Shown one piece after another: positions 55,383 to 64,000 of a DNA stretch of 64,000 nt. Origin of the DNA: Sediminicola luteus (lineage in GTDB: Bacteria; Bacteroidota; Bacteroidia; Flavobacteriales; Flavobacteriaceae). Below the pieces are notes generated by a model. The model was not told the DNA's origin and made no database searches. It worked only from the letters and a program-made list of their open reading frames with translations. The stretch's first letter is position 1, and each line of letters starts with the position of its first letter. Position numbers and translations under genes: made by a program. The stretch is taken from the NCBI RefSeq assembly GCF_002514735.1, contig NZ_NBWU01000001.1, forward strand, positions 930,001-994,000, given 5' to 3'.

Positions 55383-55579
55383 TAAAGCGCTGCTATATTT
55401 GCCTTGTATTTAAGTGATAGTGTTTTCCCCAAATTATACCATCACTAAATCGCCGCCGAATGCTTTGTTCCCCAAATTGAGTATAGGCACCTACAGCGCT
55501 TTAAAAACGTGGAGTAAAAACCACAAATCTTACAAACCTACTTAACTAAGAAACCCCTCTTTACGGAGGGGTTTTTCTT
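55383..55579 (+). ncRNA. Candidate structured noncoding RNA with its own terminator
   Basis: A 10-bp perfect inverted repeat (TAAAGCGCTG 55383-55392; CAGCGCTTTA 55494-55503) frames about 100 bases. Inside, CTATA (55393-55397) could pair with TATAG (55482-55486). A hairpin AGTGAT/ATCACT lies at 55413-55446, and TTCCCCAAATT occurs twice (about 55426 and 55468). TATATTTG (55394-55401) matches a -7 box but lies within the stem, so either the transcript starts after it or the RNA contains it. A terminator ends the region. No coding frame is seen. Confidence 0.4.
55551..55579 (+). terminator. Terminator between hflX and the DUF3078 gene
   Basis: AAACCCCTC (55551-55559) and GAGGGGTTT (55566-55574) form a 9-bp stem, then TTCTTT follows. 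It may serve hflX, the candidate RNA, or both directions. Confidence 0.75.
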
Positions 55580-55601
55580 TAGGATAGATTTTTGAAAGGC
55601 C

Positions 55602-56462
55602 TTAGAAAGTGGCATTTACACCCAAACCGAAAACCTGACGCGTCTGTAGCTCGGTAACGGCATTGTCGTCGTAAATGGCCTGGAACTCAAAGTTGGCAGA
55701 TAGGTATTTGTTTATCGTCATTACGATATTACCGGTATAATCGATATCTACGTTCTGTGGGTCTTCCAAATAGTTGCTGTATAAGTTCAAAATGTTCTCG
55801 AAACTTACGTTTTTCATGATTTCGAACTTGGCATAGGCTCCTATAGAGGCACCGAACTCGAAACGGGTGGTCTTACCTTGCTCAACCCCAAACGAATCAC
55901 CATCTACCGTAAACTCATCGTGTACCACGATCAGTTTGGAGGTAGCTGGAGCGAAGTTCACTTTTAGGTTATCGCTCTTTTTCCATAACATACCCGGACC
56001 GATCTGGAAAAAGGCAGGAGAGAAAAAGTGGGAGGTGCGTACATCTACCCCATTTTCATCTTCTACGTAACCCACATCCATTTGGGTCTTAAAATTGAAA
56101 AAGGCGGAATAGAACCAATTACCGCTTGCATTTTTACCCAACACCGAATTGTATTCAATCCTATCGTTGGTTTTTTCCGCGTCGTTCCCTTTAATCTTGG
56201 TACGCCCATAGGTGAACAACAATTTGTTGTCCCAAGTAATATCGTCCTTCAAATAGTTGAAGTCGTAGTTCAAATCTAAATTACCGGATAAACTGGAGGT
56301 ACCCCCTGCTTGCCAAGAGTCGCTAAAAGAAGACTGATTGAACAATAGGGTGGCTTTTCCGGTCTTCGTCCAACCTTGTTTGGGTTCTTCTTTTTCGTCA
56401 TCGCTTTGGGCAAATCCAACAAAAGTCGCCAATAAGGCAAACAGACAAAATGTGTGTTTCAT
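55602..56462 (-). CDS. DUF3078 exported outer-membrane-like protein
   Basis: The 286-residue product has a signal peptide (ends about residue 18, FAQS). It has the DUF3078 start KQGWTKTGKATLLFNQSSFSDSWQAGGTSSL, then many alternating aromatic strands typical of a beta barrel, and ends VFGLGVNATF. The family is confined to Bacteroidetes and is probably in the outer membrane. Its role is unknown. Confidence 0.85.
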   Translation of the reverse strand: MKHTFCLFALLATFVGFAQSDDEKEEPKQGWTKTGKATLLFNQSSFSDSWQAGGTSSLSGNLDLNYDFNYLKDDITWDNKLLFTYGRTKIKGNDAEKTNDRIEYNSVLGKNASGNWFYSAFFNFKTQMDVGYVEDENGVDVRTSHFFSPAFFQIGPGMLWKKSDNLKVNFAPATSKLIVVHDEFTVDGDSFGVEQGKTTRFEFGASIGAYAKFEIMKNVSFENILNLYSNYLEDPQNVDIDYTGNIVMTINKYLSANFEFQAIYDDNAVTELQTRQVFGLGVNATF

Positions 56463-56536
56463 GATTAGGAATTTTGGGCAAATGTAAGCAATGTTACTAA
56501 AAGGACACTGGCTTTTCCTATCCTTAAATTACCGAC

Positions 56537-57040
56537 TTACTTACGTTTAAACAGAGGAACGGCCGAACAAGCCTCGCCATACATTACCGAACGGGCCAAT
56601 GGCTGTATCTTGTCCATGGCCATGATGTAGGCATTCAAGGGTACGGGTTTATTACTACAACCTTTTAAAATGACTGGTTTGTCTTTTAGGTATTCGTAAT
56701 CCAACTGGTCGAGAACTTCTTGATACAATTGGGTCTCCAAATTTTCTGCCGTGCCGAAAACCACCCGTTTGGCCAAGGGTTGTAGGTGCGATGCCACCAA
56801 AACAAAGGCCCATTGGGGCACGATGGCCTCCACCGAACACGACACACTTACAAAAGCATCTTGATACTGCGACCAGTCGTGTTCCTTTAAATGCCCGCGG
56901 AATTCCTTTTCGCGAAGCACCATATGTTGGAACAACCATTCCTTAATATCGATATGCATGCGAATCCCTTGGGGATAATGCTCCTCCAAATCAAAGGTGA
57001 CCAAGGCCGATTGGGACACGCGGTTTACGATTTCATCCAT
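56537..57040 (-). CDS. DUF2480 protein
   Basis: The 167-residue soluble protein matches DUF2480: the start MDEIVNRVSQSALVTFDLEEHYP, DIKEWLFQHMVLREKEFR, QYQDAFVSVSCSVEAIVPQWAF, and VILKGCSNKPVPL with a conserved Cys. The family is small and typical of Bacteroidetes; its function is unknown. It lies 50 bases downstream of the large BNR-repeat gene on the same strand. Confidence 0.85.
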   Translation of the reverse strand: MDEIVNRVSQSALVTFDLEEHYPQGIRMHIDIKEWLFQHMVLREKEFRGHLKEHDWSQYQDAFVSVSCSVEAIVPQWAFVLVASHLQPLAKRVVFGTAENLETQLYQEVLDQLDYEYLKDKPVILKGCSNKPVPLNAYIMAMDKIQPLARSVMYGEACSAVPLFKRK

Positions 57041-57090
57041 AACTTTTAGGCATAAAATACCCTACAAAGTTAACCCATTTCAAATCGAGA

Positions 57091-60000
57091 TCAAAAATCG
57101 GTCTTGACCCCGGCGACGGCTTTTTCCAATTCAGTCAACTGCTTTTGGGCCAAACTAAAATTGTCGCGCTGGGTTTGGGTAATCTGGGTACTCTCCCATT
57201 GGTTATCCAACACCCGATCTAATCGATTATAGATGCCGGGTAGGTAATACTGAAAACGCTTCCTTTTGGTCTCATTGCCATACAACTGGTATCTCAACTC
57301 TAACAATTGCTTTCTGCTATGATCCAATCCGGCCAGTTGGGTAGCTTTTCCGGCAGCCAAAAAGGCTTCTTTCTTAGACTTTAAGGTTTTTAAAAGGTCA
57401 TCGATCGTATCGCCCAAGGCCTCGGCTTGCATACTGCTTTGGGCGACCTGGGTATAAAACCCGAAGCGGTTCGGGGCTGGTTTTTCCTCGGAAATTTCCA
57501 AATCGTTCACCTGAAAACTTTGGCTATTGCCCAGCTTTTGGTAATGGCCCGCATACAAGCTCACCAATTGGGCGGTATAGGTCCCAGGTGCTACGAATGA
57601 CAGCTCTCTTTTGTATTCTCCATCGCTTGACCTGATTTGGGTATGAAGATCCCATACGACTTCCTGAAAGCCTTGGCCCGAAACCGGAATCAATGCGCGG
57701 GTAACCCCTTGGGCATCGCTAATGCTTACAAAGCGTTTGGGGCCTTGTTCAAAATCTTCGGCTTTCAATTCCTCGGCAGAGGGATAACGGGAGCTATCGG
57801 CTTTTCTTTTTTGGGAAAGACTTGCTATGGAACTTTGCACATATACCCGGATCTTGGCCCCATATTCCGGATTATCAGCACTATAGAAATCGTCGCCCAT
57901 ATTGCCCTTTCTACCATAACCGATATCGCCCTTTTCAAAAAACTGCCAGGTATTCTTGATGGGGAAAATGCGATCAGCCTTGGGGTTATCCAGCTCTCGA
58001 AGTGCGCTATAATCGTCCAAGACATACATACCACGCCCAAAAGAGGCCGCAATTAAATCGTGCTCGCCTTTATGGATTTCAAGATCACGGAAGGCAATGG
58101 TGGGCAAACCGCCCCTCATCTGGGTCCATTGGGCACCTCCATTAACACTGGCATAGAGCCCGAATTCTGTGGCCGCGAACAAAAGATCAGGGTCGCTATG
58201 GTCTTCTACTATGCTCCAGCCGGTATGACCGGGCTGTATGCCCGAATTTATGCTACGCCAACTTTTACCCCCATCGATCGATTTTACAAAATAGGGTTTA
58301 TAATCGCCTTCTTTATGGTTGTTGAATACCGCATAGATGGTTTTTGGGTCGTGGTTGGAGGTGAACACATCGGCCACATAGGCCTTTTGGGGTACGCCTT
58401 TTATTTGATCTACCTGCCTCCATTGGGCACCATCGTTTTCAGTAATCTGAATGAGTCCGTCGTCGGTACCGGCCACGATCAGTCCTTCTTGTATGGGCGA
58501 TTCCGATAAGGCCACTATGGTGCCGTATGGAGAGGTAAATACATTTTTATAGACGGCTTCGGGCGGCCAAAGCTTGCCCATTACCTTACGTTCGTTCCTG
58601 TTTTCGTTCCGACTCAAATCCCCACTTATGGGTTGCCAGCTATCGCCGCGGTCGTCACTTTTAAAAATACGTTGGGCGGCGTAATACAAGCGTTTCGAAT
58701 TATGCGGACTTAACACTAAGGGAGAGTCCCAATGCCAGCGTAGCGCATCGTCGGTGGCGGCCGGTTGGGGCTGAATATCTATACGTTGGCCCGTACGTTT
58801 ATCAAATCGTACGATCCCGGCATATTGGTATTGACCATATACGATATTGGGGTCATCGGGATCTACCCTAGCCTGAAAGCCATCGCCGCCGATTACCATT
58901 TTCCAGTCGGCATTGGTAATGCCATGTCGGGTAATATTGCGTACTGCGGCATAGTGGGTACAGTTGTCTTGGGTACCCCCATACACATTGTAAAAAGGTT
59001 TGGCATTATCTATACCTACCCTATAAAACTGCATAATAGGCAGGTTACTATGGTATTTCCAAGTACCGCCTCGATCCCAGCTTTCATAAATACCGCCATC
59101 GCCCCCGATCATCATATAATTGGGGTCTTGGGGGTCGAATTCCATTTCGTGGTTATCGCCATGACGGTATCTACTGTTCAGGCGCTCGAAACTATCCCCG
59201 CCATTGGTGGTATAGTGCACCATAACATCCATAGCGTATACATGATCGAAACGGTGGGGGTCGCAAAAAATCTCGCCATAATATTGGGGATCTACCACGC
59301 TGTAATCGTTTTTCTTTACCCAGCTACCCCCTGCGTTTTCGGATCGATAAAAACCACCGCTCTGCGGGTCTTTTCCAGAAATTAAGGCGTACACCACCTC
59401 GGAACGTTGGGGAGATATGGCCAAGGCGATCCTACCCAAATCCCCTCCGGGCAAGCCGTTGGAAAGGGTGTTCCAAGTAGCACCGGCATCGGTCGATTTG
59501 TAGATGCGGGCCTCAGGACCACCAGCAATCAAAATACCCACATGCCTCCTGCGTTGGTACGAGGCCGCATACAACACATCTGGATTATTCGGGTCTTGTA
59601 CCACATCAGTGATCCCGGTATGCTCGCTTACTTGTAAGACTGCATTCCAAGTTTTTCCACCATCGGTGGTTTTATACAGTCCGCGGTCGCCACCTGCTTT
59701 CCAAAGCGGCCCTTGCGAAGCTACATAGACCGTATCGCTATCGCGCGGATCGATTAATATCTTACCTATATGTTCCGATTGGGTAAGGCCCATATGTTGC
59801 CAATGTTGCCCGCCGTCGGTACTTTTATAAACACCGTCGCCCCAAGAGGCAGAGCGCTGGCTCTGGTTCTCCCCAGTGCCCAACCAAATGGTTTGTGGGT
59901 TTTTGGGATCTACGGTAATGCATCCGGTAGAAAAAGAACCATAATGCTCAAAGATGGGTTGCCAAGTGGTACCGTTATTCTCAGTCTTCCAAACGTTACC

Positions 60001-60186
60001 CGATGCCACAGCCACATACCAGGTACTGGGGTCTGTGGGGTCTTTGGCAATATCGGAGATGCGACCCGTCATAAATCCAGGGCCCATATTCCGGAATCCG
60101 ATCTGGGAAATGACTTCGTTGGCCATTTGGGCGTTTAGACCCAAGGCCATAACTAGGGTTAAGCTAAGTAGCAGGAGTTTTTTCAT
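57091..60186 (-). CDS. Exported BNR/sortilin-type beta-propeller protein
   Basis: From the ATG at 60186 the product has 1031 residues. It has a signal peptide (about 1-20) and many BNR/Asp-box repeats in a propeller (about 35-690): STDGGQHW, TTDGGKTW, STDAGATW, SDDRGDSW, SIDGGKSW and SVNGGAQW. This VPS10/sortilin-like form is common in Bacteroidetes. The last third (about 740-1031) is a helical and beta domain with LELRYQLYG. No T9SS C-terminal domain is evident. Its function is unknown; glycosidase activity has been proposed for relatives. Confidence 0.88.
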   Translation of the reverse strand: MKKLLLLSLTLVMALGLNAQMANEVISQIGFRNMGPGFMTGRISDIAKDPTDPSTWYVAVASGNVWKTENNGTTWQPIFEHYGSFSTGCITVDPKNPQTIWLGTGENQSQRSASWGDGVYKSTDGGQHWQHMGLTQSEHIGKILIDPRDSDTVYVASQGPLWKAGGDRGLYKTTDGGKTWNAVLQVSEHTGITDVVQDPNNPDVLYAASYQRRRHVGILIAGGPEARIYKSTDAGATWNTLSNGLPGGDLGRIALAISPQRSEVVYALISGKDPQSGGFYRSENAGGSWVKKNDYSVVDPQYYGEIFCDPHRFDHVYAMDVMVHYTTNGGDSFERLNSRYRHGDNHEMEFDPQDPNYMMIGGDGGIYESWDRGGTWKYHSNLPIMQFYRVGIDNAKPFYNVYGGTQDNCTHYAAVRNITRHGITNADWKMVIGGDGFQARVDPDDPNIVYGQYQYAGIVRFDKRTGQRIDIQPQPAATDDALRWHWDSPLVLSPHNSKRLYYAAQRIFKSDDRGDSWQPISGDLSRNENRNERKVMGKLWPPEAVYKNVFTSPYGTIVALSESPIQEGLIVAGTDDGLIQITENDGAQWRQVDQIKGVPQKAYVADVFTSNHDPKTIYAVFNNHKEGDYKPYFVKSIDGGKSWRSINSGIQPGHTGWSIVEDHSDPDLLFAATEFGLYASVNGGAQWTQMRGGLPTIAFRDLEIHKGEHDLIAASFGRGMYVLDDYSALRELDNPKADRIFPIKNTWQFFEKGDIGYGRKGNMGDDFYSADNPEYGAKIRVYVQSSIASLSQKRKADSSRYPSAEELKAEDFEQGPKRFVSISDAQGVTRALIPVSGQGFQEVVWDLHTQIRSSDGEYKRELSFVAPGTYTAQLVSLYAGHYQKLGNSQSFQVNDLEISEEKPAPNRFGFYTQVAQSSMQAEALGDTIDDLLKTLKSKKEAFLAAGKATQLAGLDHSRKQLLELRYQLYGNETKRKRFQYYLPGIYNRLDRVLDNQWESTQITQTQRDNFSLAQKQLTELEKAVAGVKTDF

Positions 60187-60326
60187 CGTCAAAAGCGTAA
60201 TAGGGTAACCTATCAAACTTAACGATTAGGACTATTTTGTCCAATTCTTAGCCCTTTTTCTAGAAAATCAAGTTAACATAGTACCTCCTCGGGGTAATTT
60301 TGGGTAAAACCCTTGGCTGGGTAATT

Positions 60327-61853
60327 TTACAAGGCCACTTGAACCAATTGTTTTTTACTGCCCCGTTTGGCGTAAAAAAACAGTCCGTCCGTGGTTTTTA
60401 AGGGTTTTGATACCATAAGTGGAATACGGGCCTCTTTATCATTAATCAATTTCCGGTATTCCATTTTCCCTTGTGCATCCAAATTGATGGAGAACAGGTT
60501 CGGATTGCGACTATAACCTTGTTTGAATTGAATGCGATCGTTCGAAAGTTTTTGCGGATTCTCACCCGAATTGATAAAGAAATACAGACGACCGTCTTTG
60601 GCAAAAGTACTGTAGGAAGCATAGGCGCCATCGCCCTGGGTTACCTCCGTCTTGTTAATGTTCCTGGCCCAGGCCATATGGCCCGAAGCATCTATTTTGG
60701 CACAGACGATATCGTTATAATGGAAACGCTCAATCTTTACCCGACCCCCGGCAGAATTGGCCTCTGTGGTCTCGGTTACGAAAAACTCCTCGGCGCTGAA
60801 TAACAATCCGCCATCGGGACTTAGGGCTACTTCCTTAAAAACCAAATTTTTGATCTCGGCCTCATCGGTACGGCCGAATTTATCGAGCATAAACTGCTCC
60901 GAAAAGGCATTGTATCTGGTCTTCTTGATGGAAAGATCCTGTGGGTCCAACTCAAAATACACTAACCCATTAAAACGTTTATCCTTACGGTCGGCATAGA
61001 ATCCGACGGTCTTTAACGCGCTGCCATCCAATACAGGCTTTAAGGATTCCGGATATTTACCCGCTTCCGAAAAAGATTGAAAATGGGTCTTATCACCAGC
61101 TACCCGGACCAATTCATATTGAAAGCGTCTTTCTTTGACATCGAAACGTTTTTTACGGAAAAAGGCCTTCCCCATAAGATAACATACCCCATCTTTTTGG
61201 GCCAAATATTCGAAAGCGTAATCCTTGGCTTCGGCGGGAATCTTGAAATCGTGTTCCATAATCGGACTCAAATCGGCATTGAAACCGTAAAGCATTTGTC
61301 CGCGTTCCTTACCCTTTTTAAACCGGATATCGATTGCAAAGGCCTGTTTGGAATCGTCAAAAAGTACCTGGGTATTAAAACTACCGTTCGATTTCCCCTT
61401 AATGCGTTGGGCCCTTAGCGGGTCTTCGACAGGTTTGGAAGGGAAACTGAGTAATTTTTTAGGTTTAAACCCAAAATGGTCTACCGAGCTGGAGTGTACT
61501 ATATACTCATAGGCCAAACGCGATTCGTTATAGGTGAGCTCCAAGATGTGGAGTTGCCCTTGGGCCACCCAGGCATCGATCATATACTTACTGGGCTTTT
61601 TGAAATTGTAATCGCTCAGCAATTGCATTTGCTTGTCGTACACTTCAATAAATACCCCTTTGGGCTGCAATGGAAGTCCGCCAAAATACTTGCGCACCAT
61701 AAATATTTTGCCGTTCTGGGTCTGGGCAGATGCCAATAAGGTGGAGTATTTGTAACGGTCGTTAAAACGCTCGCCTATCTCATAGCTAGGCGCTTGAGCG
61801 TTTACAAAAAGTACGAATAGCAATAGTAGACCTGATACGGCAGAGGTTTTCAT
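60327..61853 (-). CDS. Exported protein of unknown function, beta-propeller-like
   Basis: The 508-residue product has a signal peptide (about 1-20, NAQ). It has six to eight repeats of a DXX-type strand pattern, as in VFIEVYDKQMQLLSDYNF, GLVYFELDPQDLSIK and FSINLDAQGKMEYRKL. These look like the blades of a propeller. It is the next gene after the BNR protein on the same strand. No family is named. Confidence 0.6.
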   Translation of the reverse strand: MKTSAVSGLLLLFVLFVNAQAPSYEIGERFNDRYKYSTLLASAQTQNGKIFMVRKYFGGLPLQPKGVFIEVYDKQMQLLSDYNFKKPSKYMIDAWVAQGQLHILELTYNESRLAYEYIVHSSSVDHFGFKPKKLLSFPSKPVEDPLRAQRIKGKSNGSFNTQVLFDDSKQAFAIDIRFKKGKERGQMLYGFNADLSPIMEHDFKIPAEAKDYAFEYLAQKDGVCYLMGKAFFRKKRFDVKERRFQYELVRVAGDKTHFQSFSEAGKYPESLKPVLDGSALKTVGFYADRKDKRFNGLVYFELDPQDLSIKKTRYNAFSEQFMLDKFGRTDEAEIKNLVFKEVALSPDGGLLFSAEEFFVTETTEANSAGGRVKIERFHYNDIVCAKIDASGHMAWARNINKTEVTQGDGAYASYSTFAKDGRLYFFINSGENPQKLSNDRIQFKQGYSRNPNLFSINLDAQGKMEYRKLINDKEARIPLMVSKPLKTTDGLFFYAKRGSKKQLVQVAL

Positions 61854-61890
61854 GGGAATGGCGGTTTAAAGAACCTCCCGGATATCCCCC

Positions 61891-62673
61891 TTATTCCCCC
61901 GGAAAATCGGCTTTGCGCTTTTCAAGAAAAGCAGTGGTGCCTTCCTTAAAATCGGCGGTGCCAAAACACTGTCCGAAAGCGGAAATCTCGGTCTGATACC
62001 CATCGGTTCCATCTTTAAAACCAGCATTTACTGCTTTTATTGCATGGGTAATGGCCACGGGGGAATTCTGGGCGATTTTTGCCGCCAATTTCTCGGCCAA
62101 AGGCACCAAATTCTCTTGGGCCACCACTTCGTTTACCAAACCATAGGCCAAGGCTTTTTCAGAAGGAATCATTCCGGCGGTCATGATCAATTCCATGGCC
62201 CTTCCCTTTCCAATGAGTTGGGGTAAACGTTGGGTGCCACCGTATCCGGGAATTACGCCTAAACTTACTTCGGGCAATCCCATTCGGGCATTGTCGGAGG
62301 CCAAACGGAAATGACAGGCCATGGCCAGTTCCAGGCCACCTCCCAAGGCAAAACCGTTTACCGCGGCAATGACCGGGGTACCTAGGTTTTCGACCAAATC
62401 GAAGAGCTTTTCTTGGCCTTCGGCAGCCAAACGTTGGCCCTCGGCCTCCCCGAAATGGGCAAACTCTGAAATGTCGGCCCCGGCCACAAAAGCCTTTTCA
62501 CCACTACCGGTTATAATAATGGTCCGTACATCGGGATCGGCATTCAAATGACCAAAAGCATCGCTTAACTCGGCAATGGTAGCCTTGTTCAAAGCATTTA
62601 GTTTTTTAGGCCGATCGATAATGATCACCGCCCATTGCTCTTTATATTCGATACCGATGTTTTCGTAAGTCAT
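61891..62673 (-). CDS. Enoyl-CoA hydratase/isomerase (crotonase)
   Basis: The 260-residue enzyme matches the crotonase fold. It has KAFVAGADISEF (oxyanion loop, about 60-71), GFALGGGLELAMACHF (about 106-121), catalytic Glu about 133 in the GLPEVSLGVIPGYGGTQRL stretch, and a second Glu about 111 from GGGLELA. It hydrates enoyl-CoA in fatty acid or amino acid degradation. The specific pathway is not fixed. Confidence 0.93.
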   Translation of the reverse strand: MTYENIGIEYKEQWAVIIIDRPKKLNALNKATIAELSDAFGHLNADPDVRTIIITGSGEKAFVAGADISEFAHFGEAEGQRLAAEGQEKLFDLVENLGTPVIAAVNGFALGGGLELAMACHFRLASDNARMGLPEVSLGVIPGYGGTQRLPQLIGKGRAMELIMTAGMIPSEKALAYGLVNEVVAQENLVPLAEKLAAKIAQNSPVAITHAIKAVNAGFKDGTDGYQTEISAFGQCFGTADFKEGTTAFLEKRKADFPGE

Positions 62674-62739
62674 GATTCCGTGTATTTTGATTTCAAATTT
62701 CGGGTTTTTTGGATGGATTAAGAAGCTTCCTGTTATGTC

Positions 62740-62747
62740 TATTTTTG
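62740..62747 (+). promoter_or_regulatory. -7 box of the parDE pair
   Basis: TATTTTTG, followed by C, matches TAnnTTTGC 46 bases before the parD ATG. ATATG (62752-62756) and CATAT (62766-62770) form a small dyad after it, which could be the autoregulatory operator typical of such pairs. Confidence 0.45.
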
Positions 62748-62793
62748 CTAAATATGGACAAAATACATATCTTTTAACTTAAAACTCATCGAG

Positions 62794-63012
62794 ATGAATA
62801 TCAGTTTTACCAAAAAACAGGAAGACTACATCCTTGACCAAGTGGCTTCAGGCGATTATCAAAACAATAGTGAGGTCGTTAGGGATGCCCTGAGATTACA
62901 CAAACTATACCGGGACAAGGTTTTGGAAGATTTAAAAAAAGCCATAGAAGAAGGGTGGGATGGCCCTGATAGTAAAATGACTATGGCAGAAATCATTGCT
63001 TCCAAAATGTGA
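62794..63012 (+). CDS. parD: ParD-like type II antitoxin
   Basis: The 72-residue protein has the ribbon-helix-helix start NISFTKKQEDYI with SEVVRDALRLHK (about 27-38). The rest, to the C-terminus, binds the toxin. It matches the CC2985/ParD group. The TGA stop overlaps the ATG of parE by one base. Antitoxins of this kind repress their own promoter. Confidence 0.88.
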   Translation: MNISFTKKQEDYILDQVASGDYQNNSEVVRDALRLHKLYRDKVLEDLKKAIEEGWDGPDSKMTMAEIIASKM

Positions 63013-63308
63013 TGGATAATTACATTTTATCTATAGCTGCTGAAAGGGATATCGATGCTATATTTTCATATTCTGAAAGCCAATTCGGAACAAAACAAGC
63101 CATTACTTATCTCAAAGGACTTCAAGGAACTTTTGAAAAACTTTCGGAACAACCGACCCTTGGCCAGAAACGCGATGAAGTAAAAGAAGGACTGTATAGC
63201 TATTCATTTAAATCGCATATCGTCTTTTTCAGGATGCTCCCCCAATTTATACGCATTGTTCGGGTTCTCCATTATCGACGTGATTTACCAAAACTTGATT
63301 TTGACTAA
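63012..63308 (+). CDS. parE: ParE-like toxin
   Basis: From the ATG at 63012 the product has 98 residues and the RelE/ParE fold: SIAAERDIDAIFSYSESQFG (about 7-26), TFEKLSEQPTLGQKRDE and IRIVRVLHYRRDL at the end. ParE toxins inhibit DNA gyrase. A GTG at 63009 would add one residue. The stop overlaps the stop of the convergent kinase gene by three bases. Its pairing with parD is clear. Confidence 0.85.
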   Translation: MDNYILSIAAERDIDAIFSYSESQFGTKQAITYLKGLQGTFEKLSEQPTLGQKRDEVKEGLYSYSFKSHIVFFRMLPQFIRIVRVLHYRRDLPKLDFD

Positions 63309-64000
63309 CTCCCCTTCGGCAAAATCACCGTAAACACCGTGCCCTTGCCCGGTTGTGAGGTAAAATCGATTTGGCCTTGGTAACTATCTACAATGTTCTT
63401 GACCATGCCCAGTCCCAGTCCCATGCCACTGGTTTTGGTAGTGAATTTGGGCTCGAAGACTTTTTCGCGGTTGTCGTCTTCAATACCGATACCGTTATCG
63501 GCCACTTGGATCTTAACGCTTTCGGCCTCTTCGTTTACCGATACCAAAATATAGGGATCGCTGACCTCAGGTACGGCCTGTAGGGCATTTTTGACCAAAT
63601 TGGTCACCACCCGGATCAATTGGGTACGATCCATATGGGCCCAAATACTATCGGAGCCGGCCCGGAAATGGATGCAATCCTCGGTAAAGATGTCGAGGGC
63701 ACGTTTTACAACCTCCACCACATCCAGGCTTTCGTTCTTTTGTACGGGCATATGGGCAAAATTGCTAAAGGCAGAGGCAATATTGCTCATGGTATCTATC
63801 TGTTGGATCAGGGATTCGGAAAAGTCGGCCATTTTCTCGGCCATTTTGGGATCGTCGGGGTCAAATTTGCGCTGAAAACTCTGTACCGTAAGCCGCATGG
63901 GTGTCAGCGGGTTTTTAATCTCGTGGGCTACTTGTTTGGCCATTTCGCGCCAGGCCTGCTCCCGTTCGCTACGGGCCAGTTTTACAGCACTTTCTTCCAA
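63305..64000 (-). CDS. NtrY-like sensor histidine kinase, C-terminal part (partial)
   Basis: The frame runs off the right edge, so the N-terminal sensor part is outside the window. The visible 231 residues contain the HisKA motif VAHEIKNPLTPMRL (His about residue 26 here) and a HATPase domain (about 110-230; NLVKNALQA, VADNGIGIE and TSGMGLGLGMVK). It fits the NtrY class, which activates an NtrC-type regulator, not seen here. Confidence 0.9.
   Translation of the reverse strand: MEESAVKLARSEREQAWREMAKQVAHEIKNPLTPMRLTVQSFQRKFDPDDPKMAEKMADFSESLIQQIDTMSNIASAFSNFAHMPVQKNESLDVVEVVKRALDIFTEDCIHFRAGSDSIWAHMDRTQLIRVVTNLVKNALQAVPEVSDPYILVSVNEEAESVKIQVADNGIGIEDDNREKVFEPKFTTKTSGMGLGLGMVKNIVDSYQGQIDFTSQPGKGTVFTVILPKGS

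Noticed and set aside
1-64000. A tRNA, rRNA or prophage island
   Set aside because: No cloverleaf, rRNA or integrase/terminase signals were found on reading both strands. This was by eye, so a tRNA scan could still find one.

Overview
The window is a gene-dense chromosomal stretch from a flavobacterium, probably a marine polysaccharide-degrading Flavobacteriaceae (Zobellia/Maribacter-like). This is inferred from a SusC/SusD pair, three sulfatases, the trihaem-type sdhCAB operon, promoters with TAnnTTTG -7 boxes, weak or absent Shine-Dalgarno sites, and families largely confined to Bacteroidetes (DUF2480, DUF3078, DUF4421, the MGGEGSM small protein). No rRNA, tRNA, prophage, insertion sequence, CRISPR array or recognised defence island was seen.

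Layout. 1-1820: two Ig/YD-like lipoprotein genes and a SIMPL protein. 2023-5587: succinate dehydrogenase sdhC-sdhA-sdhB with its own promoter and terminator. 5659-8097: a small lipoprotein, a 34-residue membrane protein, a secreted protein and a membrane-bound XRE regulator. 8125-10183: sulfatase 1 and an orphan Vsr-like endonuclease. 10342-14451: a MacA/MacB-permease/TolC efflux operon without an ATPase gene. 14452-14838: repeats including a run of 25 G. 14839-18802: TPR lipoprotein, DinB, thioredoxin-like protein and a LytS/LytTR two-component pair. 18878-23030: sulfatase 2, GNAT, and an ECF sigma factor with a probable membrane partner. 23181-26551: DUF4421, hemB and a serine hydrolase.

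26743-32856 holds susD, susC and a membrane-anchored AraC regulator, all on the minus strand. Then come tex, a PA0069-type radical SAM gene, a C1q-like protein, and a pair of sulfatase 3 plus a Tat-exported Gfo/Idh/MocA oxidoreductase. 40445-52994 is mostly housekeeping: GyrI-like, NTF2-like, HD hydrolase, PlsC, bacilliredoxin, DnaJ/TerB, HupE, dCMP deaminase, CtpA, CNNM transporter, MGMT, a broken ORF6N gene, a PolB-like exonuclease and a methyltransferase. 53014-64000 carries an endonuclease/phosphatase protein, HflX, DUF3078, DUF2480, a large BNR-repeat secreted protein, enoyl-CoA hydratase, a ParDE toxin-antitoxin pair and the C-terminal half of an NtrY-like kinase.

The most interesting non-coding signals are a 160-bp imperfect long hairpin at 43560-43719, in which nearly all pairing differences are G-U wobbles in plus-strand RNA; a candidate structured RNA ending in a terminator at 55383-55579; and a composite intergenic repeat that occurs on both sides of the DnaJ/TerB gene. 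No complete new system can be claimed from sequence alone. These RNA-like elements are the best leads.
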